This document shows, piece after piece, positions 45,242 through 53,890 of a stretch of DNA of 64,000 bases (its first letter is position 1; the number at the start of each line of letters is the position of its first letter). Under the pieces are notes generated by a model. It was not told where the DNA came from. It saw only the letters and a program-made list of their open reading frames with translations, and did not search any database. This DNA is from Paenibacillus humicus NBRC 102415 (lineage in GTDB: Bacteria > Bacillota > Bacilli > Paenibacillales > Paenibacillaceae): positions 354,747 through 418,746 of the forward strand of contig NZ_BIMD01000001.1 of NCBI RefSeq assembly GCF_004000905.1. Reading direction: 5' to 3'. The translations under genes and the position numbers were made by a program.

Positions 45242-45409
45242 TCATCGGCTCACTTCAAACTGAGCAATGCTTCTACATTTCGGATATTTGCTGCAGCCGT
45301 AGAAATCGCTCTTCGGTCCTTTCCGCCGGACCATAGGCGCTCCGCACTTCTTACACGTTTCTTCTTCAGGGAAAAGACTTTTGCTGTTGACCAAGTACAC
45401 AGCTTTGCA
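45242..45409 (-). pseudogene. C-terminal topoisomerase-type C4 zinc finger fragment
   Basis: An open frame beginning directly after a stop codon encodes about 55 residues: ETCKKCGAPMVRRKGP, then FYGCSKYPKCRSIAQFE. This is the C4 zinc-ribbon found at the ends of topoisomerase I and some restriction-like nucleases. There is no usable start or ribosome site, and a terminator follows its stop, so it reads as the tail of a deleted gene. Confidence 0.7.
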
Positions 45410-45418
45410 CTAAAAATT

Positions 45419-45590
45419 TCAGAATGGTTCATCCAGTAACGTCCCATTAAATGCATTAAAAGTAACTGATGGATAAGCAGGCATTTTACTTGTCGCATCA
45501 AAAGTAGTATTACCACCGTATGTCTCAACATATCTGTATAAATCGCTGTAGAAAAAACATAAGAAAAAGGATAGTTTTTCTTTTCAGCAG
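45419..45590 (-). other. undetermined decayed coding fragment
   Basis: One minus-strand frame ends DLYRYVETYGGNTTFDAT ... LLDEPF, which looks protein-like but has no start. Another frame over the same DNA has a start but a composition unlike a protein. Neither can be assigned. Confidence 0.3.
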
Positions 45591-45605
45591 CTGAAGCACT
45601 AAAGG

Positions 45606-45765
45606 GTGATACCACAATTGAAGGTCATCCAAGAAATGCTCGGACATCTATGCCCACATCTCCAAAAAAATAGAGGATGCCAGCATGGAGAAGTTCGAAG
45701 CCTTCACCAAGGGCATCCTCAACAATTTTGAAGTTCGGGGGCAAACGGGGGGCAGCCAGAAATAA
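45606..45765 (+). pseudogene. C-terminal remnant of a phage-type tyrosine integrase
   Basis: Frame 1 encodes KVIQEMLGH (45621-45647), the conserved block before the catalytic Tyr of tyrosine recombinases. A shifted frame starting at 45643 encodes DIYAHISKKIEDASMEKF with the Tyr box and reaches TAA at 45765. About 8 residues normally between the blocks are missing, and the frame changes at a shared GGACAT. The rest of the integrase is absent. Confidence 0.75.
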
Positions 45766-45836
45766 TACACTGATTCCTTGAAAATGCCCCCTGATAAAAA
45801 TCTCTACAATCCCTTGATACTACTGGGATTCCTCTC

Positions 45837-47165
45837 TTAGTACAGAGTCAGGTACTGATCGCGTTCCCACTCATGCACCTGCGTCTTGTACATGTCCCAC
45901 TCGATTTCCTTGAGCTCGTAGAAATGCGCCAGGGCGTGGTCGCCGAGAGCTTCCGTAATGATCTCGCTGCGCAGCAGCTCGTTCAGAGCTTCGCGAAGAT
46001 CCTCCGGCAGGCTCGGGATGCCGTCCTCCAGACGCTCTTCGTCGGTCATGACGTAGATGTTGCGGTCGATCGGAGCCGGCAGCGGCAGCTTGTTCTTGAT
46101 GCCGTCCAGGCCGGCCTTCAGCATGACGGCCAGAGCCAGGTACGGATTCGCGGCCGGATCCGGGTTGCGCACTTCGACGCGGGTGCTGAGGCCGCGGGAA
46201 GCCGGAATGCGGATCATCGGGCTGCGGTTGCTTGCCGACCAGGCGACGTAGCTCGGCGCCTCGTAACCCGGCACCAGACGCTTGTAGCTGTTGACGGTCG
46301 GATTGGTGATGGCGGTCATCGCGCGGGCATGGCGCAGAAGGCCGGCCATGTAGTAACGCGCCGTCGGGCTGAGTCCCAGCTGATCGTCCTCGTCGTAGAA
46401 GGCGTTCTCTCCGCCGCGGAACAGCGACTGATGGCAGTGCATGCCGGAGCCGTTGACTCCGAACAGCGGCTTCGGCATGAAGGTCGCGTGCAGGCCGTGC
46501 TGGCGGGCGACCGTCTTGACGACGAGCTTGAACGTCTGAATCTGATCGGCCGCTTTGATAGCGTCCGCGTATTTGAAGTCGATCTCATGCTGGCCTGGAG
46601 CGACCTCGTGATGGGAGGCCTCGATCTCGAAGTCCATCTCCTCGAGCGTCAGCACGATTTCGCGGCGGCAGTTCTCGCCGAGGTCCATCGGCGCCAGATC
46701 GAAATAACCGCCCTGGTCGTTGAGCTCGGTCGTCGGCTCGCCCTTCTCGTTCGTCTTGAACAGGAAGAATTCGGGCTCAGGACCTACGTTCATCGCAGTG
46801 AAGCCCATTTCCTCGGCTTCCTTGAGCACGCGCTTCAGAATGCCGCGGGGATCGCCGGCGAACGGCGTGCCGTCCGGCATGTAGATGTCGCAGATCAAGC
46901 GGGCGACGCGATCCTGCGTAACCCACGGGAATACGACCCAAGTGCTGAGGTCGGGATAAAGATACATATCGGATTCCTCGATACGGACATAACCTTCGAT
47001 CGAGGAGCCGTCGAACATCATTTTATTGTCGAGAGCTTTCTCAAGCTGGCTGACCGGAATCTCGACGTTTTTGATCGTGCCCAGCAGATCCGTGAATTGG
47101 AGACGGATGAATCTGACGTTCTGTTCCTTGGCGATGCGCATGATATCTTCTTTGTTGTAACTCAC
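45837..47165 (-). CDS. glnA: glutamine synthetase type I
   Basis: It is 442 aa and condenses glutamate with ammonia using ATP. Motifs: [43 protein letters not shown], and the glutamate-binding NRSPMIRIP. The C-terminus lacks the adenylylation Tyr context, as expected for feedback-inhibited, GlnR-controlled GS-I-alpha. It follows glnR by 35 bp. Confidence 0.97.
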   Translation of the reverse strand: MSYNKEDIMRIAKEQNVRFIRLQFTDLLGTIKNVEIPVSQLEKALDNKMMFDGSSIEGYVRIEESDMYLYPDLSTWVVFPWVTQDRVARLICDIYMPDGTPFAGDPRGILKRVLKEAEEMGFTAMNVGPEPEFFLFKTNEKGEPTTELNDQGGYFDLAPMDLGENCRREIVLTLEEMDFEIEASHHEVAPGQHEIDFKYADAIKAADQIQTFKLVVKTVARQHGLHATFMPKPLFGVNGSGMHCHQSLFRGGENAFYDEDDQLGLSPTARYYMAGLLRHARAMTAITNPTVNSYKRLVPGYEAPSYVAWSASNRSPMIRIPASRGLSTRVEVRNPDPAANPYLALAVMLKAGLDGIKNKLPLPAPIDRNIYVMTDEERLEDGIPSLPEDLREALNELLRSEIITEALGDHALAHFYELKEIEWDMYKTQVHEWERDQYLTLY

Positions 47166-47200
47166 CGTATCTACTCCTCACATCATAAAATAGGTTATGG

Positions 47201-47614
47201 CTAGCGTTTGTTCGGGAAAAAGCGGCTCAGCTGGCCTTGGATAAGCGATGCTTTGCCAGGACGCTTCTCTTGCAGCTGCTGCTTCAGGAGCAGGCGAAGC
47301 TGGGAATCGCTGAGCTCGCGGCGCTTCACTTCGGATATCTCCGTCATGATGGTCGCATCCTCGGATTCCTTGGAGACCGGGTTCATCACCTGCTTGATTC
47401 CGGCGATGTTGACTCCCTTCTCGATGAGGGATTTGATCTCCAGCAGCCTTTCCACGTCGTTAAAGGAAAACAGCCTTTGGTTGCCCGAGGTGCGCGCCGG
47501 GACAATCAATTCATGCTGCTCGTAATAGCGGATTTGGCGTGCGGTCAGGTCCGTGAGCTTCATCACGATTCCGATCGGAAACAAAGCCATATTGCGGCGT
47601 ATATCGTCAGCCAT
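47201..47614 (-). CDS. glnR: MerR-family nitrogen repressor GlnR
   Basis: It is 137 aa from ATG 47614. The N-terminal MerR winged helix (GIVMKLTDLTARQIRYYEQHELI) is followed by a dimerisation helix and a C-terminal tail (LIQGQLSRFFPNKR) that in GlnR senses feedback-inhibited GS. In B. subtilis it represses glnRA and tnrA. The conserved glnR-glnA order supports the assignment. Confidence 0.94.
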   Translation of the reverse strand: MADDIRRNMALFPIGIVMKLTDLTARQIRYYEQHELIVPARTSGNQRLFSFNDVERLLEIKSLIEKGVNIAGIKQVMNPVSKESEDATIMTEISEVKRRELSDSQLRLLLKQQLQEKRPGKASLIQGQLSRFFPNKR

Positions 47615-47653
47615 GTTCACATCAACCTTCCAATCGCGATAAGTTATGAACCT

Positions 47654-47682
47654 ATTGTAATCGCGCGACATAAAGGTGTCAA
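47654..47682 (-). promoter_or_regulatory. sigma-A promoter of glnRA
   Basis: TTGACA (47677-47682), 17 bp, TACAAT (47654-47659) on the minus strand. An imperfect dyad (TTACACAAG-CCTAACA) just upstream may be part of a GlnR operator but does not fit TGTNA-N7-TNACA well. Confidence 0.8.
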
Positions 47683-47706
47683 GTCATGTTAGGTTCTTGT
47701 GTAAGT

Positions 47707-48954
47707 TTAACTAACAATAATACCCTGCTGCTCCAGTCTTTGAAGCGACTGCAGCAAGGCGTACTTGACATGGGAGTAGGTCAATCCGCCTTGCATGTAA
47801 GCGATATAAGGCTCGCGGATGGGCGCATCGGCAGACAGCTCCAGGCTTCCTCCCTGGATGAACGCGCCGGCCGCCATGATGACCGGATGCTCGTACCCCG
47901 GCATGTCCCATGCCTCCGGCACGACATGCGAGTCGACAGCAGCCGCAGCCTGAATGCCTTGCACAAATGCCGTGAGAGCGTCGGGCGAGCCGAATCGGAT
48001 CGCCTGAATGAGATCCGTGCGCGGATCGTTCCAGGCCGGAGAAGTTTCGAACCCGAGCTCTTCGAACATCGCCGCCGACAACACGCTGCCCTTCAAGGCC
48101 TGTCCGACGAGATGCGGCGCCAAAAACAGGCCTTGATAAATGCCGCGCAGCGTATCCAGCATCGCTCCGACCTCGGAGCCGATGCCGGGCGCCGTAAGCC
48201 GGTAGGCGGCAGCCTGGACGGCATCGGCCTTGCCCGCTATGTATCCGCCTGTCGCGGCAAGTCCGCCCCCGGGATTTTTGATAAGCGATCCTGCGATGAG
48301 ATCGGCTCCGACCTCGGTCGGTTCCGACAACTCCGTGAACTCGCCGTAGCAATTGTCGACGAAGACGAGCACATCCGGCTTCATGGATTTTACTCGGCGG
48401 ACCATCTCTCCGATCTGATCGACGGTGAACGAAGCTCTCCAGTCGTAGCCCCTCGAGCGCTGAATGCCGATGACGCGGGTCCGTTCCGTGATGAGCGTCT
48501 CCACCGCTTCCCAATCGACGCCGCCATCCGGCGCCAGCGCCGCCTCCTTGTAGAGGATTCCCCAATCCTGAAGGGATCCGGTGCCGTCGCCGGGCTTGCC
48601 TATAACCTTGTGCAAGGTGTCGTAAGGACGTCCGGTCACGTATAACAGTTCGTCCCCGGGACGGAGCAGTCCGAACAGCGCCGTGCTGATCGTATGCGTG
48701 CCGGACGCAAAATGAGGCCGCACGAGAGCGGCCTCGGACCGGAAGACGTCGGCATACACGAGATCGAGCACTTCGCGCCCCCGATCGTTGTAGCCGTAGC
48801 CGGTGGATCCGTTGAAATGAAAATCGCTGACCTTATGCTTCTGAAACGCTTCGATGACCTTCCATTGATTGCGCTCGGCGACGAGATCCAGTTCCGCGAA
48901 TCGGGATTGAACCTTTTTTTCTGCCGCCTGCGCAAGCTTCATGAGCTTGTCCAA
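47707..48954 (-). CDS. ynbB: PLP-dependent methionine gamma-lyase family protein (YnbB)
   Basis: It is 415 aa from TTG 48954, with AAGGAG 12 nt upstream. It is a fold-type I PLP enzyme of the aluminium-resistance/YnbB family: the Schiff-base Lys is in AGSLIKNPGGG, with cofactor contacts in ASGTHTIS and FVDNCYGEF. Activity in vivo is unknown. The order hflX-ynbB-glnR-glnA is conserved with B. subtilis. It starts 7 bp after hflX. Confidence 0.9.
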   Translation of the reverse strand: MDKLMKLAQAAEKKVQSRFAELDLVAERNQWKVIEAFQKHKVSDFHFNGSTGYGYNDRGREVLDLVYADVFRSEAALVRPHFASGTHTISTALFGLLRPGDELLYVTGRPYDTLHKVIGKPGDGTGSLQDWGILYKEAALAPDGGVDWEAVETLITERTRVIGIQRSRGYDWRASFTVDQIGEMVRRVKSMKPDVLVFVDNCYGEFTELSEPTEVGADLIAGSLIKNPGGGLAATGGYIAGKADAVQAAAYRLTAPGIGSEVGAMLDTLRGIYQGLFLAPHLVGQALKGSVLSAAMFEELGFETSPAWNDPRTDLIQAIRFGSPDALTAFVQGIQAAAAVDSHVVPEAWDMPGYEHPVIMAAGAFIQGGSLELSADAPIREPYIAYMQGGLTYSHVKYALLQSLQRLEQQGIIVS

Positions 48955-48961
48955 CTTGTAT

Positions 48962-50287
48962 TCAGTCTCCTTGCTGTGTCGTAATTCCGGCGCTGGTCCG
49001 CGACTGGCGGTAAGGCTCCAGCTGATGTCCGTTCACTTCGTAATCCGCGCGGTTGAGCTCCACCGTCAGCCATAGGACGTCTCCGTCCGCTTCCCGCTCC
49101 AGCACCTCGCCGCAACGGTAGGCAAGCGCGATCAGGTCCCCGCGGTCGGCCGGCAAGGCAAACGACCGGGTTTCCCCCGAAAGCTCGTCCTGAATCGCCT
49201 GCAGCAGACGGCTCCGGTCCGCAGCGTCGTAGGCGCTGATGAGCAGCTGCCGAGGACCGCTGGACGGAAGCAGGCTTCTGAGCGCTCCTCCGACCAGATC
49301 CTTCTTATTATACACGAGCAGGAGCGGCTTGTCCGATGCCCCGAGCTGCTGCAGCAGCTCCTCGACGACCCGCATCTGCTCGCGCCGCATCGGGGACGAG
49401 CTGTCCACGACATGCAGGATCAGGTCCGCCTCCGCGACTTCCTCCAGGGTGGCGCGGAACGCGGCTACAAGATCATGGGGCAGGTTCTGGATGAAGCCTA
49501 CCGTATCCGTGAGTACGACCTCGTTGCCGCTTGGCAGGACCAGAACCCGGGAGGTCGGGTCCAGAGTTGCGAACAGCCGGTTCTCGACCAGCACGTCGGC
49601 GAGCGTAAGCTCATTCATCAGCGTCGACTTGCCTGCGTTCGTATATCCGACAAGCGCGACTTGGGTTACGCCCGTCTTGCGGCGCCGCTCCCGGTGAAGC
49701 TCGCGGGTGCGCGTCAGCTCCCGCAGATGGGCCTTGAGATCGGTGATGCGTCCCCGGATATGCCTCCGGTCGGTCTCAAGCTTGCTCTCCCCCGGCCCGC
49801 GCGTGCCGATACCGCCGCCGAGGCGGGACAGATTTTTGCCGTGTCCCGACAGGCGCGGCAGCAGGTAGCTCAGCTGGGCGAGCTCGACCTGGATGATGCC
49901 TTCCCGGGTTTTCGCCCTTCCGGCGAATATATCGAGAATAAGCTGGGTCCGATCGATGATTTTGGCATCAAGCGATTGTTCGAGATTGCGCACTTGCGCA
50001 CCGGACAGCTCCTGGTCGAAAATGATCGTTGTCGCTCCGAGCTCTTCCTTGACGGCGCGGATCTCCTCCACCTTGCCTTTGCCGACGAGCCATTTGGGAT
50101 CGGGCGCTTCCTTGTTCTGAATGACAGTCGCAAGCACTTCGACGCCGGCCGTATCGGCCAGGTTGGCGAGCTCTTCGAGCGAATGCTCCGGATCCGAAGG
50201 GCCGCGCTTCGCCTCCTGGGTGACCAGACTGACGAGAATGGCCCTGTCGGGCACGCCATGATCCGTTTCATAGGTTGTCGTATCCAA
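48962..50287 (-). CDS. hflX: GTPase HflX
   Basis: It is 441 aa from TTG 50287, the start nearest to AAAGGAG; GTG 50323 overlapping spoVK is an alternative. The N-terminal HflX domain (GVEVLATVIQNK, WLVGKGKVEEI) and glycine-rich linker (RLGGGIGTRGPGE) precede a GTPase domain: G1 GYTNAGKST, G3 DTVGFI, G4 NKKD. HflX splits stalled or hibernating 70S ribosomes. Confidence 0.94.
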   Translation of the reverse strand: MDTTTYETDHGVPDRAILVSLVTQEAKRGPSDPEHSLEELANLADTAGVEVLATVIQNKEAPDPKWLVGKGKVEEIRAVKEELGATTIIFDQELSGAQVRNLEQSLDAKIIDRTQLILDIFAGRAKTREGIIQVELAQLSYLLPRLSGHGKNLSRLGGGIGTRGPGESKLETDRRHIRGRITDLKAHLRELTRTRELHRERRRKTGVTQVALVGYTNAGKSTLMNELTLADVLVENRLFATLDPTSRVLVLPSGNEVVLTDTVGFIQNLPHDLVAAFRATLEEVAEADLILHVVDSSSPMRREQMRVVEELLQQLGASDKPLLLVYNKKDLVGGALRSLLPSSGPRQLLISAYDAADRSRLLQAIQDELSGETRSFALPADRGDLIALAYRCGEVLEREADGDVLWLTVELNRADYEVNGHQLEPYRQSRTSAGITTQQGD

Positions 50288-50309
50288 GCTTCGCGAAGCT
50301 CCTTTCGCC

Positions 50310-51332
50310 TTATCCGAGTTCACCAGGCTGCTTGACCTTTCCCTCCCAGCGCATGTCTTCCGGACGGATGCTCATTAGCTCCTGCCTGCCGGGACTGGCC
50401 GACGCATACTGGTTGAGGAGCCTGACGGCCTGGTGGCGGATGGATTTTTCAATCAGATTGCGGACATAGCGGGCATTGCTGAACGAATAGAGCGTAGCCG
50501 TCTTTTCCTGTATCAGATGGCTCCTCAGCTTGAAGACGGTCTGAGGGAGCAAGGAATAGTCCCGGTCTTTGGCCATCAGCTCAGCGATCTGTATGAGCTG
50601 GTCCACCGAGTAGTCGGGAAAGTCGATCTGGATCGGAAATCTCGAAGGCAGTCCGGGATTCGTTAGAAGAAAATGCTCGATCTCGAGCGGGTAGCCGGCC
50701 AGAATGAGGACGAACTGGCTGCGATAGTCCTCCATCGCCTTGACGAGCGTATCGATCGCTTCCTTCCCGAAATCCTTCTCCCCGCCTCGCGCCAGGCTGT
50801 AGGCTTCATCGACGAACAGGACGCCTCCCAGCGCCTTTTTCACGAGATCGCGGGTTTTTTGCGCGGTATGCCCGATGTATTCGCCGACAAGATCCGCCCG
50901 CTCGACCTCGATGAGATGACCCTTGGACAGCAGGCCCATCTTCTGGAACAGCTTGGCGACGATGCGGGCGATCGTCGTCTTGCCGGTGCCGGGATTGCCC
51001 TTGAATATCATATGATAGACTTGCGCTCCGCCAGAGAGCCCGGCTTCCGAGCGCATCTGGCTGATTAGGAGCAAGGCATAGATTTCATAGATCAGCGATT
51101 TGACCCCTTCCATGCCGACCATATGCTCCATTTCCTTTTGGATTTCGGCATAGGGATCGGCTGCGGGAGCCTGCCTGGCCGCTCCCGCAGGCTCGGGATA
51201 ATCGACCTGCTGGGCGGCTGCGGAGGATGCTCCGAGACCGTACGTCTCATGGCTTCGCAGCACGACATTTATTTGGCGGGAGGGCCTTGCGCCCTGATGT
51301 CCCGAAGCGGCGTGTCCGTTCATCCGCGGCAT
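50310..51332 (-). CDS. spoVK: stage V sporulation protein K, AAA+ ATPase
   Basis: It is 340 aa from ATG 51332 with AGGAAGG upstream. It is a CbxX/CfqX-type AAA ATPase: Walker A KGNPGTGKTT, Walker B GGVLFVDEAYSL, Arg finger region NPGLPSRFP. The first 65 residues are a poorly conserved extension. In B. subtilis SpoVK acts in the mother cell during spore maturation. Its position ahead of hflX-ynbB-glnRA is as in Bacillus. Confidence 0.92.
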   Translation of the reverse strand: MPRMNGHAASGHQGARPSRQINVVLRSHETYGLGASSAAAQQVDYPEPAGAARQAPAADPYAEIQKEMEHMVGMEGVKSLIYEIYALLLISQMRSEAGLSGGAQVYHMIFKGNPGTGKTTIARIVAKLFQKMGLLSKGHLIEVERADLVGEYIGHTAQKTRDLVKKALGGVLFVDEAYSLARGGEKDFGKEAIDTLVKAMEDYRSQFVLILAGYPLEIEHFLLTNPGLPSRFPIQIDFPDYSVDQLIQIAELMAKDRDYSLLPQTVFKLRSHLIQEKTATLYSFSNARYVRNLIEKSIRHQAVRLLNQYASASPGRQELMSIRPEDMRWEGKVKQPGELG

Positions 51333-51366
51333 CACCTGTCCTTCCTGCAATTGAATGGCTCTACAA

Positions 51367-51394
51367 ATTGTATTCGGGACAGCAGAGCCATATT
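51367..51394 (-). promoter_or_regulatory. putative sigma-E promoter of spoVK
   Basis: Minus-strand AATACAAT (51367-51374; consensus CATACAAT) with AATATG 14 bp upstream as a sigma-E-like -35. Consistent with mother-cell expression known for spoVK; the match alone is modest. Confidence 0.4.
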
Positions 51395-51445
51395 AACAGA
51401 ATCAGACAGACTTCAGATCGGACTATGAACGGTTGCTAACGGCCT

Positions 51446-52156
51446 TCATACGGACTTGAGCCCGACCAGCATGAGCAGCTTGTCCAGCTGCCACTTGCCG
51501 TACGCAAGCGTCTCCCGGGTTTCGTTGGCTGCTGCGTTGAGCACTTTGGATTTGACGGAACTTACGACCGGGTCGGGAAACCCGAGGAACCGCGCCATGT
51601 CGAGCGCCCTGGAGGCATGATACTCATGCGTAATGATCAGATAGGACTTGATGCCGGCAGCCTCGCCGGCCTTCCGGCTGAACACCAGGTTCTCGTATGT
51701 GCTTGTCGCCCGGTTCTCGAGAATGACGGCATCCTTGGGCACGCCGCGCGAAACGAGATAGACTCTCATCCCCTGTGCTTCGGTGAGCTTGGAGCCGTTG
51801 CGGTCGAGACCTCCGGAGACGATCAGCTTCTGCACTCTCCCGGCTTGGTACAGCTTCAGCGCCTGATCCAGCCGCTCCTTGAGTCCAGGGCTCGGCGCAT
51901 CGTTCCAGAGAGCGGCTCCGAGCACGATTCCAGCCTCCCGCTGCGGCACAGGATTGGGTGGAGAATAATGCGTGATCTGCCAGAACAGGTACCCCGCTGC
52001 AAATACGCCGAGAGCCCCGACAATCAGGCAAGCGCGCACAAGGCGGCCCAGCAGGCCGCCATGTCGGTTTTTTTTGCGCCGGGCGGCAGGCTTCTTCGCC
52101 GTCCCGGTCTTTTTTGTCGGCTTCGGCTTGTTCGTCCCCGCCTCTGCCGCCTTCAT
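51446..52156 (-). CDS. YdcF/SanA-like DUF218 membrane protein
   Basis: It is 236 aa. A Lys/Arg-rich cytoplasmic arm of about 35 residues, one helix (ACLIVGALGVFAAGYLFW), then a DUF218 domain outside: GIVLGAALWNDAPSPGL, KLIVSGG, EAQGMRVYLV, ENRATSTYENL, IITHEYHASRA. Family members affect envelope integrity; biochemical activity is uncertain. The start overlaps the DUF402 stop by four bases (ATGA). Confidence 0.85.
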   Translation of the reverse strand: MKAAEAGTNKPKPTKKTGTAKKPAARRKKNRHGGLLGRLVRACLIVGALGVFAAGYLFWQITHYSPPNPVPQREAGIVLGAALWNDAPSPGLKERLDQALKLYQAGRVQKLIVSGGLDRNGSKLTEAQGMRVYLVSRGVPKDAVILENRATSTYENLVFSRKAGEAAGIKSYLIITHEYHASRALDMARFLGFPDPVVSSVKSKVLNAAANETRETLAYGKWQLDKLLMLVGLKSV

Positions 52157-52710
52157 GATTCGCTGACCTCGCCCATTCGTTCGGCCAGCGTCTTGCGGTG
52201 GCGCAGGCTGAGCGTAAAGTAGCGGAAGCGGCCGTTCTTGATGGCGGCAAGCAGCCTTCCAGCCGTCTTCCGGGCCATCGCCGCTTCCTTGCGCGTCACA
52301 TCGCCGTCGCGGATCGCATCCTCCAGCTCATCCTCGTCCATCAGGAACACTTCTCCCGTAGGAAGCACGACGATATCCAGATAAAGATCGTCGAACCAGG
52401 GAACCTGCTGGTCCGTCAGGCCTTGCGTCTTGCAGATATCGATGTACCACTGCACGACCTTGCCCTTGTCGTCGAACATGGTCGTGACGACGAAGTGCTC
52501 GCCGCGGGGAAAATGCTGCATCCAGAGATAGCCCCGGTCGGCCAGGCAGAGCCTCCGTCCGTTGTACTCCTTCCAGAGCGGCTCCCGGAGGTCGTGAATC
52601 CGGTAAAACGTGACCAGCCCTCTGAAATCCTCTCCGTCAAGCGTCAGGCAAGTGTAGCTTTTGCGCAGGATACGCCGCCAGTTGGCCCGATCCGAAAATT
52701 TTCGTTTCAT
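52153..52710 (-). CDS. DUF402 family protein (possible nucleoside phosphatase)
   Basis: It is 185 aa from ATG 52710. The core pattern of DUF402 is visible: VVTTMFDDKGKVVQWYID, WFDDLYLDIVVLPTGEVFL and MDEDELEDA. Staphylococcal Ntdp of this family hydrolyses nucleoside tri- and diphosphates using the conserved acidic residues, all of which have counterparts here. The C-terminus is longer and basic. It is co-translated with the YdcF-like gene. Confidence 0.8.
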   Translation of the reverse strand: MKRKFSDRANWRRILRKSYTCLTLDGEDFRGLVTFYRIHDLREPLWKEYNGRRLCLADRGYLWMQHFPRGEHFVVTTMFDDKGKVVQWYIDICKTQGLTDQQVPWFDDLYLDIVVLPTGEVFLMDEDELEDAIRDGDVTRKEAAMARKTAGRLLAAIKNGRFRYFTLSLRHRKTLAERMGEVSES

Positions 52711-52892
52711 ATGGAACGTACCCTTTCCCTTAAGATGCGGCAATGGCGCTGCGACTATGCTCGGTTCGCCCCTGCCTTTTTTCCGTGTTTCCTTTAGTTG
52801 ACAGCTTACCACATCTTACTGTCCATCTCCAGCGGTAACGCCAAATAAGACCAACCTGCCTTGGCCATGTCAAGGCGAAAACAGCCGCTTCA

Positions 52893-52929
52893 AAAGAAAA
52901 TATCCCCGCTCCGGATTGGGAGCGGGGAC
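52893..52929 (-). terminator. intrinsic terminator of the qox operon
   Basis: TCCCCGCTCC/GGGAGCGGGGA stem followed on the minus strand by TATTTTC. Confidence 0.8.
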
Positions 52930-52939
52930 AGGAACGATC

Positions 52940-53284
52940 TTATTGGACGACCGAGTTGAACGACATGATCCATACGGAGCCGGCAACGATCGTGATGACG
53001 ATGACAAAGCCGAGCACCAGCGCCATGACGTTGTACCGAGGCTTCTCGCCTTCGTTGATATGCATGAAGAAGAAAAGCTGGACGAGAAGCTGCAGAATCG
53101 CTGTGACGAGAATGACGAGCAGCGTCCCCGTCCGGGACATCAGGCCGTTGAATACGACGAGCATCGGGATGACAGTCAGTATGATCGAGATGATGAATCC
53201 GATCGTATAAGACTTGAGCGACCCGTGGTTATGCTCCTCGTGATGGCCATGTCCGTGGCCGTGGGAATCGGAATGCGGGCTCAT
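52940..53284 (-). CDS. qoxD: quinol oxidase subunit IV
   Basis: It is 114 aa: a His-rich N-terminus (HGHGHHEEHNHG), then three helices as in CyoD/QoxD. The motif FFFMHINEGEK between helices 2 and 3 is conserved. It starts directly after the qoxC stop with GGGGGTG upstream. It is an accessory subunit for assembly of the aa3-type menaquinol oxidase. Confidence 0.92.
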   Translation of the reverse strand: MSPHSDSHGHGHGHHEEHNHGSLKSYTIGFIISIILTVIPMLVVFNGLMSRTGTLLVILVTAILQLLVQLFFFMHINEGEKPRYNVMALVLGFVIVITIVAGSVWIMSFNSVVQ

Positions 53285-53890
53285 CTACATCACCCCCATG
53301 AGGTAAACGACGGAGAACAGGAAGATCCAGATCACGTCGAGAAAATGCCAGTACAGGCTGAAGTTCGAAATCTTGCGCTTCGTTACCGTTGTAATTCCGT
53401 GCTTGCGCAGCTGGAAGATCAGCCCGATGCACCAGAAGATGCCGACGGTAACGTGGATTCCGTGGGTGCCGACCAGGGTGAAGAACGCCGACAGGAATGC
53501 GCTCGTGCCGATGTTCGCTCCTTCATGGACGAGGTTCACGAACTCCGTGACCTCGAGGTAAAGGAACGCCGCTCCGAGCAGGAGCGTCATGATCAGCCAG
53601 AAAATCATGCCGCTCAGCTTTTTGGCCTGCATCTGGAGAACGGCCAGGCCGCTCGTGAAGCTGGACGTAAGCAGGAGGAACGTCGAGGCGACGAATCCCG
53701 GAATCTCGAACAGCTCCTTGCCCGAAGGTCCGCCGTTCGTATGGCCGACCAGGACGACATAGGTCGCGAACAAGGTGCCGAACAGCAGAGTATCGGATAC
53801 AAGGAACAGCCAGAAGCCCGCTGTCTTGAGCGACTCCTGTTCCTGGGTATGATGCTCGTGGACCTCAGGAGAGACGATATGCTGCTGCAT
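53285..53890 (-). CDS. qoxC: quinol oxidase subunit III
   Basis: It is 201 aa with five helices, the short form of COX3. Motifs: SDTLLFGTLFATY, GTHGIHVTVGIFW and YWHFLDVIWIFLFSVVYL. Its ATG shares one base with the qoxB stop (TAATG), giving tight coupling. Confidence 0.95.
   Translation of the reverse strand: MQQHIVSPEVHEHHTQEQESLKTAGFWLFLVSDTLLFGTLFATYVVLVGHTNGGPSGKELFEIPGFVASTFLLLTSSFTSGLAVLQMQAKKLSGMIFWLIMTLLLGAAFLYLEVTEFVNLVHEGANIGTSAFLSAFFTLVGTHGIHVTVGIFWCIGLIFQLRKHGITTVTKRKISNFSLYWHFLDVIWIFLFSVVYLMGVM

Noticed and set aside
45250..45615. 121-codon minus-strand frame with an ATG
   Set aside because: The translated sequence is unprotein-like and runs across a different frame that encodes a recognisable zinc finger.
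47683..47710. GlnR operator upstream of glnR
   Set aside because: A partial dyad is present but does not meet TGTNA-N7-TNACA; left as a remark on the promoter.
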